Notes under the pieces: model-generated
What the model was told of the DNA's origin: nothing
What the model saw: the letters and a program-made list of their open reading frames with translations, nothing else
The model's database searches: none
Shown here: positions 27,168 through 39,087 of the stretch, one piece after another
Numbering within the stretch: position 1 is the first letter of the stretch
Layout: each line of letters opens with the position of its first letter
Made by a program: the position numbers and the translations under genes
NCBI GenBank assembly: GCA_022432975.1
Contig: CM039512.1
Location: forward strand, 2,714,519 to 2,778,518
DNA length: 64,000 bases
From: Begonia masoniana
Lineage: Eukaryota > Streptophyta > Magnoliopsida > Cucurbitales > Begoniaceae
Reading direction: 5' to 3'

Positions 27168-28760
27168 TCACTTGCAAATGTCATCTTTATGGCAGGCTGA
27201 AAGACTAACCCAGCTACTCCCAGCACCCTTAACCAGCTCTTTTTCCCTCATAATGCTCCGAAGTTCCTCTACAGCCTCCCACTTCCCTGCCAACGCATAA
27301 AAATTTGATAACAACACATAAATTTCAGAATTATCTGGCTCCAACTCCAATAGATTCTTTGCGGCAAGCTCACCCCTCGTGAAATCAACGTTATGAATGC
27401 AAGCATTGAGTAATGCAGCCCATACCGCCACATTACGCCTAGGAATTTCCGTTTCATCAAACAGATGCCACATTTCATCTATCAAACCAGCTCGGCCCAA
27501 GATGTCTATAAAACTAACGTAGTGTTCAGGACCCAAATGAAACCAGTATTTCTCCTTCGCCAAATTGAAACATTCTCTTCCCTTCTCCACTAGTCCAGAA
27601 TGCCCACATGCAGACAAAACAGCAAGAATAGTTACAGAATTTGGTGAGACTCGGGAATTTTCATTCATCAGTTTGAAAAGCTCAAAAGCTTCAAGCCCAT
27701 TTCCATGGCTTCCATATGCATCAATCATGCTCGTCCAGGAAACGACATCTTTACGAAAAATTCTATCGAACAGACACCGAGCATTCAAAATCTGTCCACA
27801 TTTTGCATACATGTCTAAGAGAACATTGCATAACTGGGTGTTCGAAGTAAAACAATGCCGAACAGCAACACAATGTATCTGTTTTCCTATCCACAACTCA
27901 ATATTATCAGAGCAAGCAGCAAGAGCACTAGTAAGAACTATCACATTCGGTTTCCTAGCACTCATAATGGAGAATGCCTCCAAATATTTACGATTTTTTA
28001 TACACCCTGAAATCAGTGAATTATTCATAGCTTCATCTTTTGTATCGTTCAAAGAAGAGTACACTCTCATGGCGTCACTCAGATTGCCTTGACTCGAGTA
28101 GAAATCAACCAGAGCAGTACCCAAAAACACCATATCTCGACCCATCACAACCACTACACCATGAACCTGCTTGGCCTGTTGAAATGCCTTCAAAAGAGCA
28201 CAAGCCTTGATCACAGAACACAGAGTAAATTCGCTAAACTCCACTCCTTCCACCCTCATTGCTTCAAAAACGCCTAGTGCTTTTCGTGCAAGGCCCTGCC
28301 TCAAAAAGCTTGCAAGCAAAGCATTCCATGAAACAATATCCTTAAATTCCATCTCTTCAAAGACTCTAACAGAGTCATCAAGATACCCACATTTGGAGTA
28401 CATATCCATGACAGCAGTTTTAGCCACTGTTCCTGACTCAGCCCCTAGTTTGATCATCAAGCCATGAATTTGTTTTCCCCATTCGGATCCTAGAAAAGCT
28501 GAGCAAGCAGTCAAAATAGGAGTAAAAGTATAGGCGTTTAGACCAGAACAAGCACAATGCATTCGGCGGAAAAGAGACCATGCCGTAAAGTAATCACCAT
28601 AACGCACATGCGAAGTAAGAAGAGCGTTGAGCGAATACAGGTCGGTGTCAAGTATTTCATCGAACAGCTGCTGGGTGTGGAGCCTCCTCGAGAAACAGGA
28701 AATATCATTTTTTGCTAGCGAGTTAAGAAGAGGACGAACCCAATGGCAAGCAGGGGACAT
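27168..28760 (-). CDS. PLS-class pentatricopeptide repeat protein, E subclass
   Basis: Organelle RNA-binding PPR protein. The open frame runs to 28799, but its first codons there are GTG. The first in-frame ATG is at 28760 (MSPACHWVRPLLNSLAKND), giving 530 residues, and a stop lies upstream at about 28864. PLS motifs are clear: DLYSLNALLTSHVRYGDYF, TAVMDMYSKCGYLDDSVRVF, DIVSWNALLASFLRQG, LCNVLLDMYAKCGQ, DVVSWTSMIDAYGSHGNG. The end (IMREKELVKGAGSSWVSL) is an E-type tail without DYW. The overall style recalls Arabidopsis At5g66500, a mitochondrial PPR protein, but that is from memory. Single exon unless a short 5' exon supplies another start. Confidence 0.9.
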   Translation of the reverse strand: MSPACHWVRPLLNSLAKNDISCFSRRLHTQQLFDEILDTDLYSLNALLTSHVRYGDYFTAWSLFRRMHCACSGLNAYTFTPILTACSAFLGSEWGKQIHGLMIKLGAESGTVAKTAVMDMYSKCGYLDDSVRVFEEMEFKDIVSWNALLASFLRQGLARKALGVFEAMRVEGVEFSEFTLCSVIKACALLKAFQQAKQVHGVVVVMGRDMVFLGTALVDFYSSQGNLSDAMRVYSSLNDTKDEAMNNSLISGCIKNRKYLEAFSIMSARKPNVIVLTSALAACSDNIELWIGKQIHCVAVRHCFTSNTQLCNVLLDMYAKCGQILNARCLFDRIFRKDVVSWTSMIDAYGSHGNGLEAFELFKLMNENSRVSPNSVTILAVLSACGHSGLVEKGRECFNLAKEKYWFHLGPEHYVSFIDILGRAGLIDEMWHLFDETEIPRRNVAVWAALLNACIHNVDFTRGELAAKNLLELEPDNSEIYVLLSNFYALAGKWEAVEELRSIMREKELVKGAGSSWVSLSACHKDDICK

Positions 28761-29930
28761 AAACTTCTCAAGACTTCCACTACTTGTAGCATTCAGCACA
28801 CCTTCTGGTAGATCAGAGACCTTTTCACAAATATATTTCTGCAGACTGCTTGAAATTGGATGTCAGTTACTAGCTGGCCAGAGGATCCATAAAAGTGAAT
28901 TCGAAGCAGTGGATTTAAATTTTCAAAAAGCTAGTGAAAGCAATAGACATACGTCAATAGATTAACGATCGAGCTATTTCATCACGCTAGGACCAATCAT
29001 ACTTAAAATATACACCGAGCAAACATAAAATTTTGCACTGAGTCGTCATTCTTTTCAGAGTCATCATTTTTCTGCTTCTCATTGATATATACACGTGACA
29101 GAAAAAAAATATACATTTCAGCTTCCTTATTCTATTAATTTTCTCAGCTTTATTCTTCGGTTCTAACTTATTGCCAGTAGTGAAATTTCAATGAACTCAC
29201 AAGGAAGGAAAAAACTACAGAAAATGATAAAAAAAAAAAAAACTACTAGTTCAATAAATTCACCGGAATGTTTGAGTTCGTATATCACGACCATCCCTAA
29301 AGTACCTCGGGAATTCCGGCCCAGCAATGGTCTACTTCCTCCGGCAGGAATGAAACAGGCGAAACAGAAAATCTTAGAGAAACGCAAAGTAAGAGAGCAG
29401 TGAAGATGTGAGAAAGACGACGACGAGAGCCAGAGTGATGAGCAGAGGCAGGGGAAGGGGGTGCTGCTTCTACTCCCTTGGAGTAGCCTGCAAATTAGGG
29501 CGGGCTTTTCCAAATGGCGGGCAGTTTTTATGAATCGCCGGTTTAATGAATACCCGAACCAGGATAGAATTGAAGATTCGGGTTGGTTCTCTAGTGACTC
29601 CGGTCTAAATGTAAAGAGGGCAGTTTCGTCTCTTTGAATATTCTTGAGATTATACGCGACAAAACGTCCTTCTGATTTTCGCTCTTCAGGTGCGTGTCAC
29701 GTGGGTACATAATTTGGTTACGTCAGTACGTCACCCCGTCGTCTTTTTCTAGCGTCCACTTTTTCGACCGGGTACCTCCTTTTCCCGGTTCCTCAACAGG
29801 ATAAGATCGAAAGGCCGGGGCAGAGAAGCCCGACCGAAGCAGTGAGTGCTCGGTAAGATACCAGCTGGATCTAGAGTGGGTCCAAGATCGGTGGGGCCCA
29901 CGTTAGGTGGAGAATCATAGCCGTAGGTGA
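28761..29930. other. Shared upstream region of PPR gene 2 and NF-YA (divergent)
   Basis: Non-coding. A minus-strand frame at 29163-29513 begins at TTG and looks compositional, not genic. The region carries the NF-YA promoter, including a G-box. Confidence 0.5.
29698..29703. promoter_or_regulatory. G-box/ABRE-like CACGTG upstream of NF-YA
   Basis: GTCACGTGGGTAC contains a palindromic CACGTG core with ABRE-like GG after it, about 235 bp upstream of a TATA-like TTTAAATA (29935-29942). Bound by bZIP or bHLH factors in general; use here is inferred. Confidence 0.5.
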
Positions 29931-29942
29931 GGAATTTAAATA

Positions 29943-31009
29943 GGCGGCGGAGGAGAGTGAGAAAATTGGAGACGTAGAACTCTCATTGACCCTTGAAGAT
30001 TCTCGGAATTTCTTCCCTCCCCTAGAATCTAGGGTTTTGGATTTACTTGCTTTCTATGCGCTGGGTGAGTTCTTCGATCTTCGATCGTGTTTTTGTTTTT
30101 TCATTGATCTTGTTTTATGATTTCTAGGGCTTTTTTTTTTTTTTTTTGTCTTAGCTGTTTCGACTTTTTTTGTAGTACTTATTTTGTTGGATGAAGTGAT
30201 TAAGTGGGAGATTTATGGGTTTTCAATTTTTTTTAAGTAGTTTTTGGGGTATCATATCTGTGGATATTTTTTTCTGGCGTAGAATTTCACCTATTGTCTG
30301 TTTGATTACGAAGAATATTACTGCAGAAGAGGTTTGCATGGTCTTCTAATTTTCAGAATTTTGAAGTGTAAAGCTTTAGATCAAGTTTGGTTGCTTCTTA
30401 ATGGTCAAGTTTATTTGCAAGTGATGTGTAATGATTCAGAAATATGGGTCTCTGGCCGAGGAGGACATGAGAAACATGATTTAGTTACTCAATTTTATTT
30501 TTTATTTTTTTACTTTAAATCATGTTTATCATAGCGGCTAGTTTAATTGTCAGCATAGTTCTGTGTTTAATTGGCTTAAGTAAACAGATTAGTAATCCCC
30601 AACAGTCTTGTTTTTTTTTACTGAATGCTGTTCTTATAAATGAACTTTATGATTCTTCTAATCATATTGAACTAGGAACTAGGGAGAGGTTACATTTATT
30701 TGTTTCTGCTCCAGTGATCAAATACTTCTGATATGATTTTTTCCCTTTTTTTGGGGGGATAAAGTTAGGCTTTGGTGTAATTTTGACATCATTTATTCTG
30801 TTTAAACAGTGTTTTCTTCTGTTACTGCCGACCAGAAAGAAATATTACCTTGGCTTCTTCCGTGTGATCATAGATTCCTTTTTTTGGGTTCTTCTAGCAT
30901 GAACAAGGAAATTTTTTAAATTTTTTGGGAAATTTATATATATTAGTTATCTTAAGATGTTGATAGAGATTTAGGAGGTGGTGCAGCCACTTGGAAGAAT
31001 CTGAAGATA
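29943..31009 (+). other. NF-YA 5' leader with an intron
   Basis: A TATA-like TTTAAATA at 29935 precedes a leader. A donor CTGG/GTGAGT at 30064/30065 and an acceptor TTTAG at 30974 would remove about 910 bp and leave a short exon ending at the start codon 31010. A long 5' UTR intron is common in plant NF-YA genes. Borders are inferred. Confidence 0.55.
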
Positions 31010-33514
31010 ATGCGGCCAAAGCCTGAAAATGTAAATGGACTAGAACCTCCTCAACAGTCCATCCACCCAATTAGCAGTTATACTGAGCCGTGGTGGCGTA
31101 GTATGGGGTATAATCCTATCTCTGCCCCGATGACGATGACGGGGAAAAACGCTACTAATCCAAATCCATTGGAGTGCGCTGATGGTGTTTCAGAGTCCAA
31201 TGATGATCAATCTATGTCAGATGATCTGGATGAAGAAGATGATGGTGTTTCCAAAGAAGCACATACTATTTCATCACCATCATCTGGTAGTTATTTAAAT
31301 TTATTGTTAAAATAATAAGTTAGTGAATATTTTGGTCTTTGTACTCATGTGCCTGACATATGGTGCATACCCAGAAAAGGCAATTGACATGGAATTTAAC
31401 GGAAATTTTTTTTGGCTCCATTACAGCTGCTAATTTCAGCCAAGAGCAACATAATCGTCGGCACGTCGCTCCAACCATGCCCACCATGCACAATGAACCT
31501 ATCACACAACCTAGGCAACTCGAACCTATAGGTCACTCTATGGTATGGACGGGACTTGCTTAATTTGTGGCCTGTGCCTGTAGTTTGTGGAGCTTAAACT
31601 TTGTGTACATTATTATTGGTACCGTCACTTTAGTTTCGAACCTTAATTTGTTGCTTTTTTGCAGACTTGGGCAGCAAATCCATATCAGGATTCATGTATG
31701 GGAGGAATTATGGCCACTTATGGGCACCAGCCTTTGGTATGCCATTCTATATTTAAACTTAAAGATATTTTATCTAATATATCTTAAACATTGATGTTGT
31801 GTAAGAGATTCATGTCTAGGTTGGTACGTCGTTCTTTATTTGAGCATAAGATATTTTATTTAATATATCTTGAAAACAATGAAGTCATGTAAGAGTCTTA
31901 TATTGCAGTGTGAAGACAATGTAAACTTTGATATGTGTCTTTCATGTTATTATGGCGACATCAAAGTGCTTGAGGCATGTGCTCTTTAATTTACCCGTGA
32001 AGAGATTTTTTTCTTTTTTTGCTACTTTATTGTTCATTTTTCTCACATATTATCAAGAATGAGTGCTTAATCGGAGTAAGTCCTCATTGACATATTATTT
32101 TTCCGCAAAGAATCTGATTGAGTGTGACTTGTTAATATGTTACCACAGGGTTTGTACGAACATATAATTTGAAGAGATGAAAATTTCTATGCATACATGA
32201 AGTTCCTTGTAAAAATTTTAGAATATTATAAACTTATGAATTGAATGCACTGACTTCTTTGACCTTAAATTATGCTTTATTGTTCTTTCTATTTTTCAAA
32301 CGTGAATATTAATTTTTGATTAACTTTCAAAACCTCAATCTTCTGGTTGTGGTTGAGATTTAACCATGCTAAGGCAAACACATTTTACCCAATAACCATC
32401 AAATGACATCTAAAAGGTGGTAATACTGATATATGGAACTACGTTGTTTCTTAACTATAAAATCTCTTTGTTTTTCCAATATAATGTAATTTTTTTATAT
32501 TTAAAATTTGTTGCGAATATAATATTAAAATCTCCTTTTCTTTGTATATAAATATGCCCTCAATGCTAAATATTTAGGCTATGCACTTTCTTTCTGACAG
32601 TTTTATCCTCCTTTTCCCGGAATGCCACATGGTAGAATGCCTTTGCCTCTTGAGATGGCTCAGGAGCCTGTTTTTGTGAATGCCAAACAATATCAGGGCA
32701 TTATAAGGCGAAGACAAGCTCGTGCTAAAGCCGAGGTTGAAAAGAAGCTGGTAAAAGACAGAAAGGTACAAAGGCCTTGTAGTTGGACATTTTCACTTTG
32801 TTATGTTGTGCAATTTAATTTTTATCGTAGCATAAAAGGTATGAAATTTATCCGTTATCTGCACCGATCACGGAGAAAAACGTTCCAATGAGTACTAAAA
32901 TGTGATTTGTAGGATTATCCATGTTACTATTTTAAAATTAAATCTCTTTAGATCAAAAAAAGATTTGTTGGAGATTTGACTGTGAATTAAGCACTTCTAC
33001 TATTTTCTAAGTTGTGCAACCTTGAGCAGTATCACGTTCTCGCCCACTTAGGATAGTAAGCGAACTTGTCCTTTGCAGTCAAACCACATCAAAACCTTTT
33101 TACTCTTTAAAACATATGAAAAACATGCTATTGAGTGTTGAACATATCTGATATATAAGCTAATCTTCTTGATTTACAGCCCTACCTTCATGAATCTCGC
33201 CACCAGCATGCAATGAGAAGGCCAAGAGGAAGTGGAGGGCGTTTCGTCAAGAAAAACAAGAATGATACTTTAAACTGCCCTGCTGAAGAAAGGGGTACAA
33301 CCTCTGGTCCTCCCCTCTTCACACTCTGCTAGTCATCTGGCTCTGGAGCCACGCTATTTACTTCTTACTCACTAACATAGATGGAAGTGGTTTCCTTTAA
33401 ACCCTTCACGGTGATTTTTCAGGCCTCAACTTACGAACTGGTGCTTGCTCAGGCGACAGACAGGTGGACAGAGACTGCAATCCCATGAATCCTTTGGCCG
33501 AGAGGTGGGTGTAA
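31010..33514 (+). CDS. NF-YA: Nuclear transcription factor Y subunit A (CCAAT-box binding)
   Basis: Sequence-specific subunit of the trimeric NF-Y complex. Six coding exons give 278 residues: 31010-31286, 31427-31542, 31665-31736, 32601-32765, 33180-33294 and 33423-33514, all GT-AG and in phase. The N-terminal region is Ser/Asp/Glu-rich ([10 protein letters not shown]). The core domain begins at about residue 177: the NF-YB/C interaction helix ([28 protein letters not shown]) and the DNA-binding helix ([20 protein letters not shown], then RF). All residues typical of CCAAT recognition (RHxHAxxRxRGxGGRF) are present. The subfamily was not assigned. A miR169 site lies about 75 bp after the stop codon. 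Confidence 0.95.
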
Positions 33515-33588
33515 AGCTCCCCATCAATGGAGGATCCTGCGAGTGTCTGTCAGAAATACTATCCTCGTAATTTCGTCGGGATTGCGAG

Positions 33589-33609
33589 GCGGCAAATCAT
33601 TCTTGGCTT
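33589..33609 (+). promoter_or_regulatory. miR169 target site in NF-YA 3' UTR
   Basis: GCGGCAAATCATTCTTGGCT and the next base pair with miR169 (family sequence as remembered, complementary to GGCAAGTCATCCTTGGC) with one mismatch and one G:U pair in the core. Plant NF-YA genes are the classic miR169 targets, and the site is normally in the 3' UTR, as here. Confidence 0.88.
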
Positions 33610-34065
33610 TGTTTGTTAACTACTTAGTGGTACTCTCGTGACTAGATAGATTTTAGTGAACCATGGTTCCTTGTTTGGTGAATTAGACTATTGAAATGAT
33701 AATTTAATGTACAAAGTTTCTTGACGTGAGCATGGATTTTTCCTCAAATCTTTTTTACTTAATCTCACTTTAACTTTATGAAGTCAAACTAATTATAGTT
33801 GACTAAACCAGATAATTCATGGCACTAGTTTCTTAATCCATCTCATGAGTTTCGAAATATGTGTCGCTGGATACAGAAGTCTGACCCAATACTCTTAGCA
33901 TTGATGATTATCAATGCAAACGATCAAAAAGAGTAGCACAAAGTTGTCGTTCCCACGCATAATTAATCCTCTCCCATTTTTAATCTTATCATGCAAAACA
34001 TAGTTTTACTTTAAAACAGAGATTGGTGAGTTGAAAAGAAGAAGAAAACTTGATTCGTCAGTTCA
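33610..34065. other. Spacer between convergent NF-YA and SEC62
   Basis: Contains the two 3' UTRs; nothing else was seen. Confidence 0.5.
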
Positions 34066-37000
34066 TCATTGATGGTCACGAGATGTAGGAGGTTGTTGAT
34101 CAGGGTCTTCCATGGTTTCTGGTTCAGGTGGCTCCGAGGTAGTGTCTGCATTGCCACCGTTCGATGGTTGCGCCTCAGAACTCCGATTGCTCTCACCTGT
34201 GTAATTTTGGTTTAAATCTGTTGTATTATTGACATCTTGAGGCTTTTCCATCATTCCTGACAATGCAAGAGATGGAGACCACTCCAGAACATCATCAATG
34301 ATGTTGTATACCCGCTTTTGATATCTGTAAGAAAGAGTTGATAAGCAATATTTAGATGGACCATAACCCTTTCACTCTCTTCCAAATAACGTCTTTCTAT
34401 TTCTAAAAAATAGTTTCACTTATAAGAACTTCTACGAACAAGGTTACCTTGCGCGTGCAGCCTCATCAGGAGCATGGTGCCGCAGCAGCAGTATGAAGAC
34501 TGCAGCAACAATGGCATAGAAAAGTCTAGCTGTCCACTTTGGTCTCTCCTCCTCGTCTTTCTTTGGCCAGAAACGGAACAATTCTCTCAATGTTGCTTCC
34601 TCGGCAAGAATGTTTGGGAAAAACCATACCCGCCTACCTAAGATGATATATAGAGCACCAAACAATGCTGCCCTCACTGCATATCAGAGGGGATGAAAAT
34701 CAGAGCAGGCCATTAAGGATAAGCAACCATAAAGTCTCCACATTGAAACAATAAAAACATATATCATTGTCATTGTCGTCGTGATCGCAATTGTCAAACA
34801 ACTCGTTCATTGAAAAATGATTTTTCCAAAACAGCAAAAACTCATGGAATTTCCCAGAAAAATATGATTTGTTTTTTAGCATGCAACAAAAATCACTCCT
34901 GTAAGTAAAATCTTATAAATCAAGAAAACTAAAGAAAGTTTCTCACATATTACATCTTAACAATATGAAATGGATCGCTGAGTCAAAATCTATACGTAAA
35001 AAGAGGCAATAGTACACTCAACTGTATAAAACATCTCACCATAGATTTCATCTCATACAACAAAATCAACCCCTAAAAAATATTCTACTTTTTTTTCAAC
35101 TTTCAACAGTAACAACTCGATAGAATTTCCTAGAAAGATATGGTTTGTTTTTTAACATGCAACAAAGATCACATCCTGTAAGTAAAATCTTATAAATCAA
35201 GAAAATTAAAGAAAGTTTCTCACATATTACATCTTGACAATATGAAATAAATCGCAGAGTCAAAATCTACACGTAAAAGGAGCCAATAGTACACCCAACT
35301 GTGTAAAACATCTAACCATAGATTTCAACTCATACAGCAAAATCAACCCCTAAAAAATATTCTACACAAAATGTAGAACAAAACATGTGAATCCAAATTG
35401 CTCTAGATAATGCCTTTATTTATGCTTTCGTGAGTGTTTTTTTCTATGCATAAAAAAACTGTATCAAGCATTTATTCTACACAAAATGCTTCCATTTACT
35501 CTGAGTTACATCATTAATGTTTTTTCAATAATATTTTATGCACATGAAGTTATAAGTAGTTGCTCTATCGTACAAATTAAACAGTTTGTTTATGCTATAA
35601 AAACTAAAGTAAAAAAAAAAAAGTACTAACAGCAACCACAGATGAAAAGTAAAATTGCGCTCTAAACATAATAAGAACACAGAGCCTAAAATAAATATAA
35701 GCAGAAACAAAAGAGGCCAATATTTCAACTGCTCTACTAGTAAAATAATTACATAGAAACTACATAAAATAAGGGAATTCCTACAGTCAAACGATCAGAC
35801 TATCAATGTAAGGTACAAGATGGGAGAGTATAAGCAGTGAAAACTTACATAAAAGAAGGGAGATTATAAGCAGTAAGACCCCTGCACATGAGTATAATAC
35901 TATTAGCTTGCACCGATGAGGATATACAGGAAACAAGCAGATTGCAAGAGTCAAAACTGGCCAGCAAAATGAGAGAAGTGTTTGCCACAGTGGCCGTCGT
36001 TTTACAAAAGTCCATGCAAAAAATGCATCGTGCTCAGAAAACACTTGATCCTGCAAAAAATAGTAAAAAAAGTTAATATCACCCAAAACAGCAATTTTTG
36101 AAACCCTTCTCATGTTACTTTCAGATATAAAAAAACACTCACGAAAGCATAAATAAAGGCATTATCTAGAGACAAGTCAAAATTGTGAATGAAGCCAAAG
36201 GACACTGCTATATCTTGCCAAGTAAGAAACCTAGTAGCAATAATCTTTCATTCTATATAAATACTTTCAATATTTCACAATAACTAGGGATATCAAGTAA
36301 AGAAAAATATTATTGAAGGGGGCATAATAAAGCCACTACAACCAATCATCTAACATCCTACTGAAGTTCCAAATAAAACTTTTAATATGCAGAACAACAG
36401 AACCATCACAGTCAAAGACCTATAAACATTGGGAATAAATCTAGTATCCAAGGCAAAGAACAAAAGAATTTGTCCATATCAGAACCGGATATAAACTTAT
36501 TGAATCTGTCATACAACCAAAATTAAGTGTATTAACACAGGAGTATCAGGTTAAACAATCACCAAACATGAGACAAATTGGTCTTCAAATGGATTAGGTA
36601 CGAAACTGCAAGAGTAAACTGTAATATAATTAATAAATTATACCAGAAAAATTTCTAAATGCGCCGGCCAAGAAGAGAGCTTTTTCTTTCCAGGACGAAC
36701 AGTTTTTACAACACGATCACAGCGAACTAAAAGATTATTTCTCAACAATGCGTTAGCAATATCTTCTGAATCCAAATTTTTATTTGATTCTAGTATGCCC
36801 TTGAATTCTGAATGGTTCTTTAAAAAATTAACAAAATCTTTGCCTCTGAAATACTCGACACGGGTTCCCTGCAAAACAGCCCACCTAGATTTCAAATCCT
36901 TATGGTCTCTCACTTTCTCAGCGAACACTTGATACACGTCCTTATTTGGTGATTGTGTCTGAAAGTAATAAAATCAACAATATAAGAGAAGTAGACAGCA

Positions 37001-37712
37001 AAGGAAATTGTAAACGGCAGAAAAATAAATAAGTTATACGAAGAACATTTAAATAATCTATCAGCCTAATCCACCAAGAGCATCTGAAAATGATAGCAAG
37101 TCAAACAAAAATTTCAATGCATTTTCTATCAGTAATAAACCTCATGTGTTTGAGAGCGGAGGAATTAAAAAGGCGCTCAATAGGAATAAGAAAGAGCGCT
37201 TAAACTGCAGAAGCATGGAGTCTATGTTTATGGTGTAATATAAGGATCATAATTGATGAACTTTAAATGATGTATATGCTGCCTTCTGGAAGTTCGATAC
37301 CTTAATAATTGTTTCTTCCCTTCAGTTTAGCGAGAGAAATAGAGAGATTAAGAGCGTAATAAAGTGGCGAGTACAACGACACAGTAAACAGAGATTGTAT
37401 TCATTTCCAGCAAACTTCCAATCCTGCACAAAATAAATTTTCCGGGACTTCGAAAATACAACGCCTAAAATGCGGCAAATTGACAGGAGCTGAAGCCTTT
37501 TAAAAAAACAGTAATATCAAAATCCATAAACACAGCTAAGCGTGGGAGTTTAGGAAACCCTAGATCGGGATCAAAATAAGGAAAGGAGTGGGAGAGGGAA
37601 TGCGAACCCTAGGAGTAGGAAGGGTGTCGGAATTGGGATATCTACCGCCGTTTAGAACAGCTCCAGACGATCTTTTCACCCTCTTCTTCTCAGAAGCTTG
37701 TGATTTCTTCAT
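34066..37712 (-). CDS. SEC62: Translocation protein SEC62
   Basis: ER membrane subunit of the Sec61-Sec62-Sec63 post-translational translocon. Five exons on the minus strand give 369 residues: 37712-37608, 36958-36644, 36050-35849, 34676-34448 and 34324-34066. Conserved blocks: FAEKVRDHKDLKSRWAVLQG, RVEYFRGKDFVNFLKNH, LVRCDRVVKTVRPGKKKLSS, DAFFAWTFVKRRPLWQT, then two membrane spans (FCWPVLTLAICLFPVYP and the LYSCAGVLLLIISL region), VWFFPNILAEEATLRELFRF, a third hydrophobic stretch and RHHAPDEAARARYQKR. The tail is acidic. The donor of exon 1 (AGG/GTTCGC) is weak and that border is the least certain. A transposon lies about 170 bp upstream of the ATG, and a second exon 1 copy is at 39.5 kb. 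Confidence 0.93.
34847..35365. repeat. Direct repeat in SEC62 intron 3
   Basis: 34847-35089 and 35123-35365 are about 90% alike with a period of 276 bp (shared words ATGCAACAAA, AAGTAAAATCTTATAAATCA, ATCAACCCCTAAAAAATATT). Intronic, no coding role seen. Confidence 0.85.
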
Positions 37713-37975
37713 CCTCCTCCCTTCTTCTTCTCTCTCTCTCAGAGAGATTTGAAATTGAGGAAGAGAAGATGGAGAAAATGGAGAGAGAGAGAGACCCAAT
37801 CGTTGCTACTGCTCGCTCCAAAATTTGAAAGCAATGATTAGCTCTCGCTAATAATAGCTTGCCGCATCGTACTTGCATCTAGTAAATTATCACTAAGTAT
37901 GCGTTTTTTTTCGCTTCAAACCTTAAAATATTGAATTTAACGATCCAAACCTTAAAATATTAATAACATAACAAA
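37155..37975. repeat. SEC62 5' segment, first copy of a direct duplication
   Basis: Contains part of SEC62 intron 1, exon 1, the 5' flank and the first 90 bp of the transposon end. It is repeated at 39082-39893 in the same orientation. Confidence 0.92.
37872..37881. repeat. Left target-site duplication of MULE (decayed)
   Basis: CTTGCATCTA here against CTTGTATTTA at 47467-47476, 8 of 10 identical, both differences C/T. A length of 9-10 bp fits MULE insertion. Confidence 0.6.
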
Positions 37976-38100
37976 ATAAACATTGGCGGACATCCTATCA
38001 CCATCTGTTCTCAAAGTTTGCCATAGACCGAACGGACTCTTGAAAACAGAGTCAGTCCGGTCCATAGAACGGACAGACTAAAGACAGTCTGTCCATTCGA

Positions 38101-39087
38101 GAATTTAGCCTAGAGCGGACAGACCCTTAAAAGCACAGTTCATCCATTCAAGAATTTAGCCTAGAGCGGACAGACCCTTAAAAGCACAGTTCATCCATTC
38201 AAGAATTTAGCCTAGAGCGGACAGACCCTTAAAAGCACAGTTCATCCATTCAAGAATTTAGCCTAGAGCGGACAGACCCTTAAAAGCACAGTTCATCCAT
38301 TCAAGAATTTAGCCTAGAGCGGACAGACCCTTAAAAGCACAGTTCATCCATTCAAGAATTTAGCCTAGAGCGGACAGACCCTTAAAAGCACAGTTCATCC
38401 ATTCAAGAATTTAGCCTAGAGCGGACAGACCCTTAAAAGCACAGTTCATCCATTCAAGAATTTAGCCTAGAGCGGACAGACCCTTAAAAGCACAGTTCAT
38501 CCATTCAAGAATTTAGCCTAGAGCGGACAGACCCTTAAAAGCACAGTTCATCCATTCAAGAATTTAGCCTAGAGCGGACAGACCCTTAAAAGCACAGTTC
38601 ATCCATTCAAGAATTTAGCCTAGAGCGGACAGACCCTTAAAAGCACAGTTCATCCATTCAAGAATTTAGCCTAGAGCGGACAGACCCTTAAAAGCACAGT
38701 TCATCCATTCAAGAATTTAGCCTAGAGCGGACAGACCCTTAAAAGCACAGTTCATCCATTCAAGAATTTAGCCTAGAGCGGACAGACCCTTAAAAGCACA
38801 GTTCATCCATTCAAGAATTTAGCCTAGAGCGGACAGACCCTTAAAAGCACAGTTCATCCATTCAAGAATTTAGCCTAGAGCGGACAGACCCTTAAAAGCA
38901 CAGTTCATCCATTCAAGAATTTAGCCTAGAGCGGACAGACCCTTAAAAGCACAGTTCATCCATTCAAGAATTTAGCCTAGAGCGGACAGACCCTTAAAAG
39001 CACAGTTCATCCATTCAAGAATTTAGCCTAGAGCGGACAGACCCTTAAAAGCACAGTTCATCCATTCAAGAATTTAGCCTAGAGCGG
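38101..39087. repeat. 51-bp satellite array, about 19.4 copies
   Basis: GAATTTAGCCTAGAGCGG starts at 38101 and recurs every 51 bp to 39070 (20 occurrences); the units appear identical. The unit continues through ACAGACCCTTAAAAGCACAG and TTCATCCATTCAA. The same unit, diverged and in about 1.5 copies, is present in the right terminal repeat of the MULE, so the array grew from the element's own end. A further copy follows at 39894-39960. Confidence 0.98.

Noticed and set aside
29163..29513. 116-codon minus-strand frame rich in Ser and Phe
   Set aside because: Begins at TTG, has no conserved-looking domain, and ends in a low-complexity region translated from A/T runs.
38101..39087. CRISPR-like array
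   Set aside because: The 51-bp units are directly contiguous with no variable spacers and the genome is a plant; it is a satellite.
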